From: Streptomyces dioscori
Lineage (GTDB): Bacteria; Actinomycetota; Actinomycetes; Streptomycetales; Streptomycetaceae
DNA: 64,000 nucleotides
NCBI RefSeq assembly: GCF_003024195.1
Contig: NZ_KZ679054.1
Span: 62,001 to 126,000 of the forward strand
Reading direction: 5' to 3'
The first letter of the stretch is position 1; each line of letters opens with the position of its first letter. Shown in pieces: positions 24,007 to 32,862 of the stretch. The position numbers were made by a program, and so were the translations under genes. Below the pieces are notes generated by a model. The model made no database searches, was not told the DNA's origin, and saw only the letters and a program-made list of their open reading frames with translations.

Positions 24007-25923
24007 GTGTCCCGCGATCCCTCTTCCCGCCCCCAGCCCGCCCTGCCGGAACCCGAGGTCAGGCGGCTGGACGGGGTCGTGCGAGAGGTCTCGGTCCCGC
24101 CGCTGATCCTGCCCGTGACGCACGGCTCGCTCGCGGACATCCCGTTCGACAACGCGGACCAGGTGCCGAACGACCCGGTGCTCAGCCGCAAGGGGCCCGA
24201 CGGCCGCTGGCAGGACGTCACGGCGGCCGAGTTCGCCGACCAGGTGCTCGCGGTCGCGAAGGGGCTGATCGCCGAGGGCCTGATGCCCGGCGACCGGCTC
24301 GCGATCATGGCGCGTACGACGTACGAGTGGACGCTGCTGGACTTCGCCGCGTGGGCCGCGGGCCTGGTGACCGTCCCCGTCTACCCGACCTCGTCCGTCT
24401 TCCAGACGCGCTGGATCCTCCAGGACTCGGGCGCGGTGGCGATCGCCGTCGAGCATGTGTCGCAGGCCGCCGCGCTCGGCCCCGAACGCGACCGGCTGCC
24501 CGACGTACAGCACGTGTGGATCTTCGAGAAGGGGCACACGGACCGGCTCGCCGAGCTGGGCCGGGGCGTCCCCGACCAGGAGGTCGCCGTGCGTCGCGGG
24601 GTCCTCGGCCCCGACTCGCTCGCGACGGTCATGTACACCTCCGGCACCACCGGGCGCCCCAAGGGCTGCGCGCTGACCCACGGCAACTTCTTCGCCGAGG
24701 TCGACAACGCCGTCGAACTGCTCCACCCCGTCTTCAAGTCCACCTTCAAGGAGCCCGCGTCCACGCTCCTGTACCTCCCGCTCTCGCACGTCTTCGGCAG
24801 GATGGTCGCCGTCGCGTGCATGCGCGCCCGGGTCCGGCTCGGCCACGCGCCGAGCATCCGTACGGAGGAACTGCTGACGGACCTCGCGGGCTTCAGCCCG
24901 ACCTTCCTGCTGGCCATCCCGTACGTGCTGGAGAAGGTCTACAACAGCGGCCGCGCGACCGCCGAGAGGATGGGCCGCGCCGCCTCCTTCGACCGTGCCG
25001 CCCGGGTGGCCCGCGGTTACGGGGAGGCGCTGGAGGCCCAGCAGCACGGCACGGGCTCCGGGCCGAGCGCGAAACTCAGAGCGGCCCGCGCCGTCTACGA
25101 CCCCCTCGTCTACCGCCGTATCCGCGCGGCCCTCGGCGGCAAGGTCCGCCAGGTGGTCTGCGGCGGCTCCCCGCTCGGCCGCCGCCTCGCCTCCTTCTAC
25201 GCGGGCGCCGGCATCCAGGTGTACGAGGGCTACGGCCTCACCGAGACGACGGCCGCGGCGACCCTCACCTACCCGCACCGGCCGCGCCTCGGCACCGTCG
25301 GCTGGCCGCTGCCCGGCACCCGGGTGCGGATAGCGCAGGACGGCGAGGTCCTGCTGAACGGCAACCAGGTGTTCCGCGGCTACTGGGACCCGCAGGCGGG
25401 CGGGGTGGTCCCGGCCGCCCAGGACGGCTGGTTCGCCACCGGTGACATCGGCGAGCTGGACGACGACGGCTACCTCACGATCACCGGCCGCAAGCGGGAC
25501 ATCCTGATCACCACCAGCGGCAAGAACGTCGCGCCCGCGCCGCTGGAGGACTGGCTCCGCGCGCATCCCCTCATCAGCCAGTGCGTCGTCATCGGCGACA
25601 ACCGCCCGTACGTCACCGCGCTGGTCACCCTGGACGGCGAGGGCATGGCCCACTGGTGCCGGATGACCGGCAGGGCGGAGGTCCCGACGGCGACGCTGGC
25701 CACCGACCCGGACCTGCTCACCGTCATCCAGCGGGCGATCGACGACGCCAACCGCCTGGTCTCCCGCGCGGAGTCGATCCGCCGCTTCACCGTCCTGCCC
25801 CTCAACTTCACGGAGACGGCCGGCCATCTGACCCCGACGATGAAGCTCCGTCGGGCGGTGGTGACCCGGGAGTTCGCCGGGGAGATCGAGACGATGTACG
25901 ACGGCGCACTCGGCAGCGAGTAG
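24007..25923 (+). CDS. Long-chain fatty-acid--CoA ligase (AMP-dependent), FadD15-like
   Basis: A 638-residue adenylate-forming enzyme. The P-loop-like motif is MYTSGTTGRPKGCALTHGN (near residue 212), followed by YGLTETTAAAT (A5), GWFATGDIGELDDDGYLTITG (A7) and KRDILITTSGKNVAP (A8). Size and motif spacing match long-chain acyl-CoA synthetases such as mycobacterial FadD15. It would activate fatty acids for the adjacent thiolase/FabG/MaoC set. The GTG at 24007 follows AAGGAG. Confidence 0.93.
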   Translation: MSRDPSSRPQPALPEPEVRRLDGVVREVSVPPLILPVTHGSLADIPFDNADQVPNDPVLSRKGPDGRWQDVTAAEFADQVLAVAKGLIAEGLMPGDRLAIMARTTYEWTLLDFAAWAAGLVTVPVYPTSSVFQTRWILQDSGAVAIAVEHVSQAAALGPERDRLPDVQHVWIFEKGHTDRLAELGRGVPDQEVAVRRGVLGPDSLATVMYTSGTTGRPKGCALTHGNFFAEVDNAVELLHPVFKSTFKEPASTLLYLPLSHVFGRMVAVACMRARVRLGHAPSIRTEELLTDLAGFSPTFLLAIPYVLEKVYNSGRATAERMGRAASFDRAARVARGYGEALEAQQHGTGSGPSAKLRAARAVYDPLVYRRIRAALGGKVRQVVCGGSPLGRRLASFYAGAGIQVYEGYGLTETTAAATLTYPHRPRLGTVGWPLPGTRVRIAQDGEVLLNGNQVFRGYWDPQAGGVVPAAQDGWFATGDIGELDDDGYLTITGRKRDILITTSGKNVAPAPLEDWLRAHPLISQCVVIGDNRPYVTALVTLDGEGMAHWCRMTGRAEVPTATLATDPDLLTVIQRAIDDANRLVSRAESIRRFTVLPLNFTETAGHLTPTMKLRRAVVTREFAGEIETMYDGALGSE

Positions 25924-25971
25924 CCGGCCGGGAGGAAGCGCGGGAGCGCGGGAGCGCGTGGGGGAAAAGGC

Positions 25972-26004
25972 AGGAGCCCCTTCACCTGACGGTGTGGGGC
26001 TCCT
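25972..26004. terminator. Bidirectional terminator between ligase and cold-shock genes
   Basis: AGGAGCCCC (25972-25980) pairs with GGGGCTCCT (25996-26004); an inner CACC-TGAC-GGTG stem extends it. It serves the two convergent genes. Confidence 0.75.
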
Positions 26005-26069
26005 TGGGTCTTGCTTCTAGGTTCCGGATCAGAGTGCCGGGCTCGGGGAGCCCGGACTCAGCCGAAGGA

Positions 26070-26273
26070 TCAGACGGGGGTGACGTTCTCCGCCTGCGGG
26101 CCCTTCGGACCCTGGGTCACGTCGAAGGTAACCGCCTGGTTCTCTTCGAGGGAGCGGAATCCGCTCGCGTTGATCGCGGAGTAGTGGACGAAGACGTCCG
26201 GGCCGCCGCCTTCCTGGGCAATGAAACCAAAGCCCTTTTCGGCGTTGAACCACTTCACGGTTCCGGTAGCCAT
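26070..26273 (-). CDS. Cold-shock protein (CspA family)
   Basis: A 67-residue single cold-shock domain, an OB-fold RNA chaperone. RNP1 KGFGFIAQ and RNP2 VFVHYSAI are intact, with the usual MATGTVKWFNAEKG start and GPQAENVTPV end. The ATG at 26273 has the strong site AAGGAGGG. Transcription probably starts near 26440, leaving a leader of about 165 bases, as expected for csp mRNAs whose leaders control stability and translation. Confidence 0.97.
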   Translation of the reverse strand: MATGTVKWFNAEKGFGFIAQEGGGPDVFVHYSAINASGFRSLEENQAVTFDVTQGPKGPQAENVTPV

Positions 26274-26381
26274 AAGCCCTCCTTGGGCCCAAAGGGTTGC
26301 CCTGCTCCAGAACCTGCAAGGTGTAAACAAAAGCTTGAGAACAAAACCTTGTAAACAACTGCATTCGTCTGAAAACGACGA

Positions 26382-26410
26382 GAGCCCGCGGTCACATGCT
26401 CCGCAGGCTC
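26382..26410 (-). promoter_or_regulatory. Stem-loop in the cold-shock mRNA leader
   Basis: A 10-bp stem (one G-U pair) with a 9-base loop near the 5' end of the predicted leader. Downstream of it the leader carries two TTGTTTACA copies and U-rich stretches, possible temperature-responsive elements. Confidence 0.5.
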
Positions 26411-26447
26411 TGTACTGCAAGGGAAACCAAACTGCAACTTGCGGACG

Positions 26448-26476
26448 ACCTTACCCAGGAGGGCAGCCGAAAGCAA
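26448..26476 (-). promoter_or_regulatory. Cold-shock gene promoter (TTGCTT-17-TAAGGT)
   Basis: On the minus strand, -35 TTGCTT (26471-26476) and -10 TAAGGT (26448-26453) are separated by 17 bases. The gene-free stretch 26274-26644 is mainly this promoter, the csp leader and the mqnA upstream region. Confidence 0.65.
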
Positions 26477-26644
26477 TAGAGGGCAAGATCACGTCACCCG
26501 GAAGTTTGGCGGTCCCGCCAAAGGGGCTGACGTAGCGGTATCACCCGGTGTCACAGGGGTTGACACGGGAGGCGGAGGCGGTTTCGTACTCCACTCGGGC
26601 ACCCTGGATCCTGCACCGTACCGCATGGGGGTTAGCCTCGCGAT

Positions 26645-27526
26645 GTGGACAATTCTCCTGAGTCTCCCGAGGGGCGTCCCGACGCCCGCCGCTCACGGCC
26701 GCGCGTCGGCCACATCCAGTTCCTGAACTGCCTGCCCCTGTACTGGGGGCTCGCGAGAACGGGCACGCTGCTCGACTTCGAGCTCACCAAGGACACCCCG
26801 GAGAAGCTCAGCGAGAAGCTCGTACGGGGCGATCTCGACATCGGGCCCATCACTCTCGTCGAGTTCCTCAAGCACGCCGACGAGCTGGTCGCCTTCCCCG
26901 ACATCGCGGTCGGCTGCGACGGCCCCGTGATGTCCTGCGTGATCGTCTCCCAGGTCCCGCTGGACCAGCTGGACGGCGCCCGGGTCGCTCTCGGTTCGAC
27001 CTCGCGCACGTCCGTACGCCTCGCGCAGCTCCTCCTGTCGGAGCGGTACGGCGTCGAGCCGTCCTACTACACCTGCCCGCCCGACCTCAGCCTGATGATG
27101 CAGGAGGCCGACGCGGCGGTGCTGATCGGCGACGCCGCCCTGCGCGCCAATCTGCTGGACGGCCCGCGCTACGGCCTCCAGGTGCACGACCTCGGCGCCC
27201 TCTGGAAGGAGTGGACGGGCCTGCCCTTCGTCTTCGCGGTCTGGGCCGCCCGCCGCGACTACCTGGAACGCGAGCCGGTCCTCACCCGCAAGGTGCACGA
27301 GGCCTTCCTCGCCTCCCGCGACCTGTCCCTGGAGGAGGTCGGCAAGGTCGCCGAGCAGGCGGCCCGCTGGGAGGCCTTCGACGAGAAGGTCTTGGAGCGC
27401 TACTTCACGACGCTCGACTTCCGCTTCGGCGCTCCGCAGCTGGAGGCGGTCACGGAGTTCGCGCGCCGGGTCGGGCCCACCACCGGTTTCCCGGCGGACG
27501 TGAAGGTCGACCTGCTGGAGCCGTGA
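26645..27526 (+). CDS. mqnA: Chorismate dehydratase, MqnA
   Basis: A 293-residue periplasmic-binding-protein-like fold enzyme without a signal peptide. It converts chorismate to 3-[(1-carboxyvinyl)oxy]benzoate, the substrate of MqnE. Family features are VGHIQFLNCLPLYWGL, TKDTPEKLSEKLVRGDLDIGPITLVEFLKH, LGSTSRTSVRLAQLLL and WTGLPFVFAVWAARRD. The GTG at 26645 follows TAGCCT (26633-26638) by six bases and lacks a ribosome site, suggesting leaderless transcription. MqnB, MqnC and MqnD are not in this window. Confidence 0.94.
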   Translation: MDNSPESPEGRPDARRSRPRVGHIQFLNCLPLYWGLARTGTLLDFELTKDTPEKLSEKLVRGDLDIGPITLVEFLKHADELVAFPDIAVGCDGPVMSCVIVSQVPLDQLDGARVALGSTSRTSVRLAQLLLSERYGVEPSYYTCPPDLSLMMQEADAAVLIGDAALRANLLDGPRYGLQVHDLGALWKEWTGLPFVFAVWAARRDYLEREPVLTRKVHEAFLASRDLSLEEVGKVAEQAARWEAFDEKVLERYFTTLDFRFGAPQLEAVTEFARRVGPTTGFPADVKVDLLEP

Positions 27527-27698
27527 GCCGCGCCCGGACCCTGAGTGCGCGGGGCGCGCGGCACTACCCTGCAGGAGTGCGTGCGGGTCGTGCGGGTCGT
27601 CCGGGTGACGACACCCGAAGGACCTCCGGGGGGACGACACCCGGGGGCCGACAGACATCCGCACACGGGTCTACGGGGGACGGGGGAGGTGCGGGCGC

Positions 27699-29573
27699 AT
27701 GCGGCCGCTCGAAGTCGATGAACCCACGGTGGTGGGGCCCTACCGGCTGCTCGGCCGGCTCGGCTCCGGCGGCATGGGCCGCGTCTATCTGGGCCGCAGC
27801 GCGGGCGGCCGTACCGTCGCGGTGAAGATCGTGCACCCGCACTTCGCGCTCGACGAGGAGTTCCGCGCCCGGTTCCGCCGCGAGGTGGAGGCGGCCCGGC
27901 GGGTGGGCGGCGCGTACACGGCCCCGGTTCTCGACGCCGACCCGGACGCCCCGGTCCCGTGGGTGGCCATCGGCTACGCCGCGGGCCCCACACTGACCGC
28001 CGCGGTCACCGACTCCGGCACCCTCGCGGAACACTCCGTACGCGTCCTCGGCGCCGGCCTCGCCGAGGCGCTGACCGCCGTGCACGGCCTGGGCCTGGTC
28101 CACCGCGACGTCAAACCGTCGAACGTGCTGCTGACCCTCGACGGACCCCTGCTCATCGACTTCGGCATCGCCCGCGCGACCGACGGCACGGCGTCCCTCA
28201 CCGCGACGGGCGTCTCCATCGGCTCGCCCGGCTACATGTCACCCGAGCAGATCCTCGGCAAGGGCGTCACCGGCGCGGCCGACGTCTTCTCGCTCGGCGC
28301 GGTACTGGCGTACGCGGCGACGGGCTCGTCCCCGTTCCCCGGCGACTCCTCGGCCGCCCTGCTCTACAAGGTGGTCCACGAGGAGCCCGAACTGGGTGCG
28401 CTCTCCGGCGGGTTGCGGGAGGTGGTGGCCGGCTGCCTCGCCAAGGACCCGTCGGCCCGTCCCTCCCCGGCGGCCCTCGCGACCGCCTTGGCCCCGGAGG
28501 GCGCGGCCCGGCTGGTGGCGGCGGGCTGGCTGCCGGGCCCCCTGGTGGAACAGGTCAGCCGCAGCGCCGTACGCCTGCTGAACCTGGAGGTCGCGGACGG
28601 GACGGCGGAGGCGGCACCGTCGGGGGTGGTGGACTTCAGCAGGCCTTCGGTGGACAGCCCGGCAGCGTCAGTGGGCAGTTCCCCGGTGGACGGCCCGTCA
28701 GTGAAGAGTGCTTCGGAGGCGAACGCGGCGGGGGAGGGAGAGGCGCCCGGGGTCTTCGGCCCGCCCGACCCCTCGTACGCGTCCTACTCCCCCTCCTCCC
28801 CCTCCTCCCCCTCTTCCTCTCTCTCCCCCTCCCCGTACTCGCCCTACGCTCCCGGTGCCCACAACGGGCCGCACACGCCGTACCCGGGCGCCCCCACGTA
28901 CGTACCGGAACCGCGGGACGCCGACGAGCAGGTCACCCCCGCCGCCGGCAAGGTGTCCGTCAGTGTGGCCGCGACCTCCGTGCCGGGCGCGGGCGGCCGG
29001 GGACGCAAGCTGAGCTGCACGGTCGCGCTCGCGGTGGCCGGGGCACTGGCGGCGGTGACGTTCGGCTCGGTGTTCGTGTTCGACCTGCTGCCGGGGACCG
29101 GAAACGGCTCCGACGGCAGCAGCGACGCGGGGCCCGCCGGGACACCGCCCGCGGCCAGCGCCGGCCCTTCCTCCGGGAGCAGCGGCACCCCCAGCAGCGG
29201 CCCCACCGGCGGCGCGGACAGCGCGGTACCCGCGTCGTACCTCGGCACCTGGGAGGGCGACGGCTTCGCCCTCGACGGCAAACTCCCCATGGGCACGTTC
29301 CGGGTGACGGTCGGCCAGGCCGAGAAGGGCGAGCGGCTCGGCACGTTCCGCCAGACCGACCTCATCGGCGGCACCTGCGACACCGACCTCTACCTCAAGA
29401 AGGTGACGGCCGGACAGCTGATCGCCACGAGCGTGGCCAAGCCGTCCACCACGTCCGAGTGCACGACGGGCCGCCACGAGGTCCGCCTGATCCCGGTCGG
29501 CGACGACCTGCGCTACGAGACGGACAACGCGGAGGCGGGGGATCCGGTGGCCCGGATGTCGAAGGCGGGGTAG
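27699..29573 (+). CDS. Receptor Ser/Thr protein kinase with extracellular beta-rich sensor
   Basis: A 624-residue Hanks-type kinase. The N-terminal domain has the Gly loop RLGSGGMGRVY (20-30), K43, the catalytic loop H135-R-D137-VKPSN and D154-F-G. A Pro/Ser-rich linker (about 300-440, including runs of SPSSPSS) leads to one transmembrane helix (VALAVAGALAAVTFGSVFVF), then a roughly 110-residue external domain starting YLGTWEGDGFALDG with a Cys pair (GGTCDTD, TSECTTG). The sensor resembles small lipocalin-like modules. It is followed by a close paralogue. Confidence 0.9.
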   Translation: MRPLEVDEPTVVGPYRLLGRLGSGGMGRVYLGRSAGGRTVAVKIVHPHFALDEEFRARFRREVEAARRVGGAYTAPVLDADPDAPVPWVAIGYAAGPTLTAAVTDSGTLAEHSVRVLGAGLAEALTAVHGLGLVHRDVKPSNVLLTLDGPLLIDFGIARATDGTASLTATGVSIGSPGYMSPEQILGKGVTGAADVFSLGAVLAYAATGSSPFPGDSSAALLYKVVHEEPELGALSGGLREVVAGCLAKDPSARPSPAALATALAPEGAARLVAAGWLPGPLVEQVSRSAVRLLNLEVADGTAEAAPSGVVDFSRPSVDSPAASVGSSPVDGPSVKSASEANAAGEGEAPGVFGPPDPSYASYSPSSPSSPSSSLSPSPYSPYAPGAHNGPHTPYPGAPTYVPEPRDADEQVTPAAGKVSVSVAATSVPGAGGRGRKLSCTVALAVAGALAAVTFGSVFVFDLLPGTGNGSDGSSDAGPAGTPPAASAGPSSGSSGTPSSGPTGGADSAVPASYLGTWEGDGFALDGKLPMGTFRVTVGQAEKGERLGTFRQTDLIGGTCDTDLYLKKVTAGQLIATSVAKPSTTSECTTGRHEVRLIPVGDDLRYETDNAEAGDPVARMSKAG

Positions 29574-29596
29574 CGCGGGGCGCGCGGCGCGCGGGA

Positions 29597-29630
29597 GAGG
29601 CGGGGCCGATCGGCCGCCCGTCCCCGCCTC
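29597..29630 (+). terminator. Stem-loop between the two kinase genes
   Basis: GAGGCGGGG (29597-29605) pairs with CCCCGCCTC (29622-29630), 24 bases after the first kinase's stop. It suggests the second kinase is separately expressed. Confidence 0.55.
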
Positions 29631-29718
29631 CCTGCCTCCCCGCCTCCCCGCCTCTCCGCCCACCCCGTCGATCACTACTGTGTCTGCGATAGCGAACGTC
29701 AACGGGGAAGGCTCGACC

Positions 29719-32136
29719 ATGGAGACACTGCAGCCCGACGACCCACGGGAGTTGGGCAGCTACCGGTTGCTGGGGAGACTCGGCGCGGGCGGCATGGGGC
29801 GGGTCTACCTCGCACGCTCACCGGGTGGCCGCACGGTCGCCGTCAAGGTCGTACGACCGGAGCTGGCCGCCGATCCCGACTTCCGCAGCCGCTTCCAGCA
29901 CGAGGTCGAGACGGCCCGCGCGGTCTCCGGCCGCTACACGGCCCCGGTCGTGGACGCGGCCCCGGACGCCGCACTGCCCTGGCTTGCGACCGCGTACGTC
30001 CTCGGCCCCGATCTGACGGACGTCGTGGAGGCGCACGGCGCGCTCCCCGAGCGGACGGTCCGTGCGCTGGGTGCGGGACTCGCCGCGGCCCTCCAGGAGA
30101 TCCACGCCGCGGGCCTGATCCACCGCGACCTCAAGCCCTCCAACGTCCTGCTGGCGGCGGACGGCCCGCGTGTCATCGACTTCGGCATCGCGCGGGCGGT
30201 GGACGGCAACCGCATGACGCAGACGGGAGTCGTGGTCGGCTCGCCCGGCTTCATGTCGCCCGAGCAGGCCATGGGGCGGGACGTCGGTACCGCCGGTGAC
30301 GTCTTCTCGCTCGGCGTCGTTCTCGCCTTCGCCGCGACGGGCCGCAGCCCCTTCGGTGAAGGCGCCGCCTCGCACGCCGCGCTGCTCTACCAGGTCGTCC
30401 ACGGCGAACCGGATGTCACCGGCGTACCGCAGTCCCTCGTCGGCCTGATCCGCGCCTGCCTGCTGAAGGATCCGGCGCAGCGTCCGGCACCCGCCGAGAT
30501 CGTTGCCGCTCTGGCGCCCGGCGGAGTCGAGGGGCTGCTGACCGACTGGCTGCCGTCGGCGGTCGCCTCGACGATCGCGACGCATGCGGCCGGAATCCTG
30601 GACCTGGACCTGGAGATGCCGGAACCGGCGGTACAGGTGGGTTCGGCGGGTTCGGCGGGACCGTTGGGTTTGGTGAGTCCGGCTGGTTCGGCTGGTCCGG
30701 TGCAGGCGCCGTCGGCTTCCGGGTTCGGACCGCCGCCGGCGATGCCGGTCGCGGCACCGGGGTACGGACAGGGCGCGCCCGTTACCTCGGGTACCTCGGG
30801 TGCCCCTGGTACGCCGCCGTACGGGACCGGTGAGGCCCCCCTCGGCACCGTGCACCTGGGGTCGCCGGACACCGGACCGGGCACGGCCGCCGCTCCGGCC
30901 GCGTCCCGCCGACGGTTCCTCGGCCTCGCCGCGGGTGTCGTCGGGGTGGTCGCGGCAGGCGGCGGTACGGCGTGGTGGCTGAGCGGGAAGGACGGCGACG
31001 CCGAGAAGGACGGGGCGTCGGCGGCGGCCGGAGGAGGAACGGCCCAGGCGGGGGCGGGGGCGGAGAAGGAGAACTTCACGACACCGCCCGCGGGTACGGC
31101 CCCGCAGCCCCTGTGGCACAAGTCCGTCGCCGAGGACAGCATCGCCACGACCGAGCAGTTGCTCACCCATGGCGGGCTGCTGTTCATCAGCGGCGACCCG
31201 CTGGTGGCGTACGACGTGAAGTCGGGCAAGCAGCGCTGGTCCCGCAAGGACGTGCTGCCGTTCGGCGCCCCGCTGCTGCTCGCCGACGGCAAGCTGTACA
31301 TGGCGGACTCGGACACGAGCGGCGTACTCAAGGCGCTCGACGCGACGACGGGCGAGGAAGCCTGGCGCAGCCGTCTCGGCGAGGACCTCAAGGTCGAGAA
31401 GACGATCGCGATCGACGCGAAGAACGTCTACGTCACGGTGACCGACTACGCGGACTCCCGCAGCGCCACGGACTTCCGTACGGGCGTCGCGGCCATCAGC
31501 CACAGCACGGGCAAGAAGGTGTGGCTGCAGAAGCGCGACTGGGGCACCGACGACTACGACGTCGAGGGCACGGTCTCCGGCAAGCACCTCGTCTACGCGG
31601 ACTCCAACCGCAACCTCACCGTCCGTGACACGGCCACCGGCACCCAACTGTGGACGAAGAAGATCGGGGACGACTGGACCTGGCGCCCCACGGTCGCCCC
31701 GGGCCCAGGCCTCGTCCTCCTCCCCGGCACCACCCTGACGGCGATCGACGTCGAGACGGGCAAGTCCCGCTGGACCCTCTCCCCGAACGGCCGACGCGGC
31801 TTCGACAACCCCACGGTCGTCGACGGTGTCCTCTACACCGCCGACCACGACGGCGGCGTATGGGCGGTCGACGTCAAGACCGGCAGGAAACTCTGGCTCT
31901 GCGAGGACCCGGGCGCAGACCAGGCGCCCGCCCAGTTCCTCCGGGCGGGCGGCACCCTGTACGGAGCCTCGGCCATGGACGGCGGCGGAGTCTTCGCCCT
32001 GGACGCCAGGACCGGCCGGGCGCGATGGGTCTACAACGACAACAAGGACCCGGGAGAACCGTGGCAGATCACGATCTCCGGGAACCGGCTGCTGGCGATG
32101 CATGGGTATGAGGTCTATGCGCTGCCTGCGGTATGA
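29719..32136 (+). CDS. Receptor Ser/Thr protein kinase with PQQ-type beta-propeller
   Basis: An 805-residue kinase whose first 160 residues align without gaps to the neighbouring kinase (same K43, H135-R-D137 and D154-F-G positions), so the pair arose by duplication. After a Gly/Pro/Ala linker a transmembrane segment (about 395-420, RRRFLGLAAGVVGVVAAGGG) precedes a PQQ-like beta-propeller with repeats such as VAYDVKSGKQRWSR, LKALDATTGEEAWRS, VWAVDVKTGRKLWL and VFALDARTGRARWVY. The propeller should be outside the cell as ligand or partner sensor. The ATG at 29719 follows GGGGAAGG. Confidence 0.92.
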   Translation: METLQPDDPRELGSYRLLGRLGAGGMGRVYLARSPGGRTVAVKVVRPELAADPDFRSRFQHEVETARAVSGRYTAPVVDAAPDAALPWLATAYVLGPDLTDVVEAHGALPERTVRALGAGLAAALQEIHAAGLIHRDLKPSNVLLAADGPRVIDFGIARAVDGNRMTQTGVVVGSPGFMSPEQAMGRDVGTAGDVFSLGVVLAFAATGRSPFGEGAASHAALLYQVVHGEPDVTGVPQSLVGLIRACLLKDPAQRPAPAEIVAALAPGGVEGLLTDWLPSAVASTIATHAAGILDLDLEMPEPAVQVGSAGSAGPLGLVSPAGSAGPVQAPSASGFGPPPAMPVAAPGYGQGAPVTSGTSGAPGTPPYGTGEAPLGTVHLGSPDTGPGTAAAPAASRRRFLGLAAGVVGVVAAGGGTAWWLSGKDGDAEKDGASAAAGGGTAQAGAGAEKENFTTPPAGTAPQPLWHKSVAEDSIATTEQLLTHGGLLFISGDPLVAYDVKSGKQRWSRKDVLPFGAPLLLADGKLYMADSDTSGVLKALDATTGEEAWRSRLGEDLKVEKTIAIDAKNVYVTVTDYADSRSATDFRTGVAAISHSTGKKVWLQKRDWGTDDYDVEGTVSGKHLVYADSNRNLTVRDTATGTQLWTKKIGDDWTWRPTVAPGPGLVLLPGTTLTAIDVETGKSRWTLSPNGRRGFDNPTVVDGVLYTADHDGGVWAVDVKTGRKLWLCEDPGADQAPAQFLRAGGTLYGASAMDGGGVFALDARTGRARWVYNDNKDPGEPWQITISGNRLLAMHGYEVYALPAV

Positions 32137-32217
32137 GGGACACCAGACAGTTCGTTCCCTCTGGGCAGCGCTGGAGGACAGGCGGCCCCGGAGGACCGGC
32201 GAACCCGAGCGATTGCG

Positions 32218-32676
32218 ATGAGCATGTCTGCAGATTCGACGTCAGCGTACGAAGTCCAGTTCACCTGGACGCCTTTTCAGCTTCTCAGCGGCGCGTGGAC
32301 GAAGCGGCTTGTCGCGTTCCGCGTCGATGAAAGAGGAGTGACCCTGGGGGGTGCGCCCGCCCGGTACGCGAGTCAGACCGCCTTCGTTCCCTGGGGCGAT
32401 GTCGAAGCGGTGGTGCTGTGGCAGCAGGAGACCTCCGCGCCGACACCGATGCGCTACGTGGGCCTTCGCCGCCGGGCGGGCGCACCTGCTCTGCCCGGTC
32501 CCAACTCCGCGCTGACGCGGGAGCGGACCGGCCGGCTGGCGGGCCATGTCGATCACGAGGTCTTCCTCGCGAGCAGGCACATCAACCTGTGGACCCTCGA
32601 CCGCGAGCGCCTGGCCGAGGCCCTGCGCACGTTCGCTCCGACGGTGGCGGTGGAGGAGAACGGCCAGACCGGCTAG
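32218..32676 (+). CDS. Hypothetical protein (152 aa)
   Basis: A 152-residue soluble protein of alternating strands (YEVQFTWTPFQLL, RLVAFRVDERGVTLGG, AFVPWGDVEAVVLW, YVGLRRRAG) ending in a helix (RERLAEALRTFAPTVAV). The pattern suggests a PH-like or small beta-barrel fold, which is inference. Starts at 32218 or 32224 are both possible. Its TAG stop lies inside the left end of the inverted-repeat element at 32673, so the element inserted at or created the stop. Confidence 0.65.
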   Translation: MSMSADSTSAYEVQFTWTPFQLLSGAWTKRLVAFRVDERGVTLGGAPARYASQTAFVPWGDVEAVVLWQQETSAPTPMRYVGLRRRAGAPALPGPNSALTRERTGRLAGHVDHEVFLASRHINLWTLDRERLAEALRTFAPTVAVEENGQTG

Positions 32677-32743
32677 GCCCTGTCGTCAAATTCCCGGCGT
32701 CCGCCCGGAGCCCGGCAGGCGAGAATTGGACGACAGGGCCTAG
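32673..32743. mobile_element. MITE-like 71-bp element with 21-bp inverted ends and CTAG termini
   Basis: The 21-base left end (32673-32693, starting CTAGGCCCTGTCGTC) and the right end (32723-32743) are complementary at 20 of 21 positions. Each end carries CTAG, consistent with a duplicated or palindromic target. No coding capacity exists in the 29-base centre, which is itself GC-rich. The GGCCCTGTCGTC-type end resembles termini of Streptomyces insertion sequences (from memory). It could also act as a terminator for the upstream gene. Confidence 0.65.
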
Positions 32744-32862
32744 GCCTCCCCGGAATGTGCACAGGCGATGCACCCGAACAGTTGACCAGTGCCAGCTAGG
32801 CTCTGGACTGCGTATTTTCAGATCATGACCTGCAGGATCCCAAGGGGAGGGGACACGTTCCG

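Noticed and set aside
26560..26565. TTGACA as -35 for mqnA
   Set aside because: No -10 at 16-19 bases; the TAGCCT immediately before the GTG fits better.
29818..32103. 761-codon minus-strand open frame
   Set aside because: Antisense to the propeller kinase; no domains and extreme Arg/Gly/Val content.
32782..32801. TTGACC and TAGGCT upstream of eccC as a promoter
   Set aside because: Spacing between the two elements is only about nine bases.
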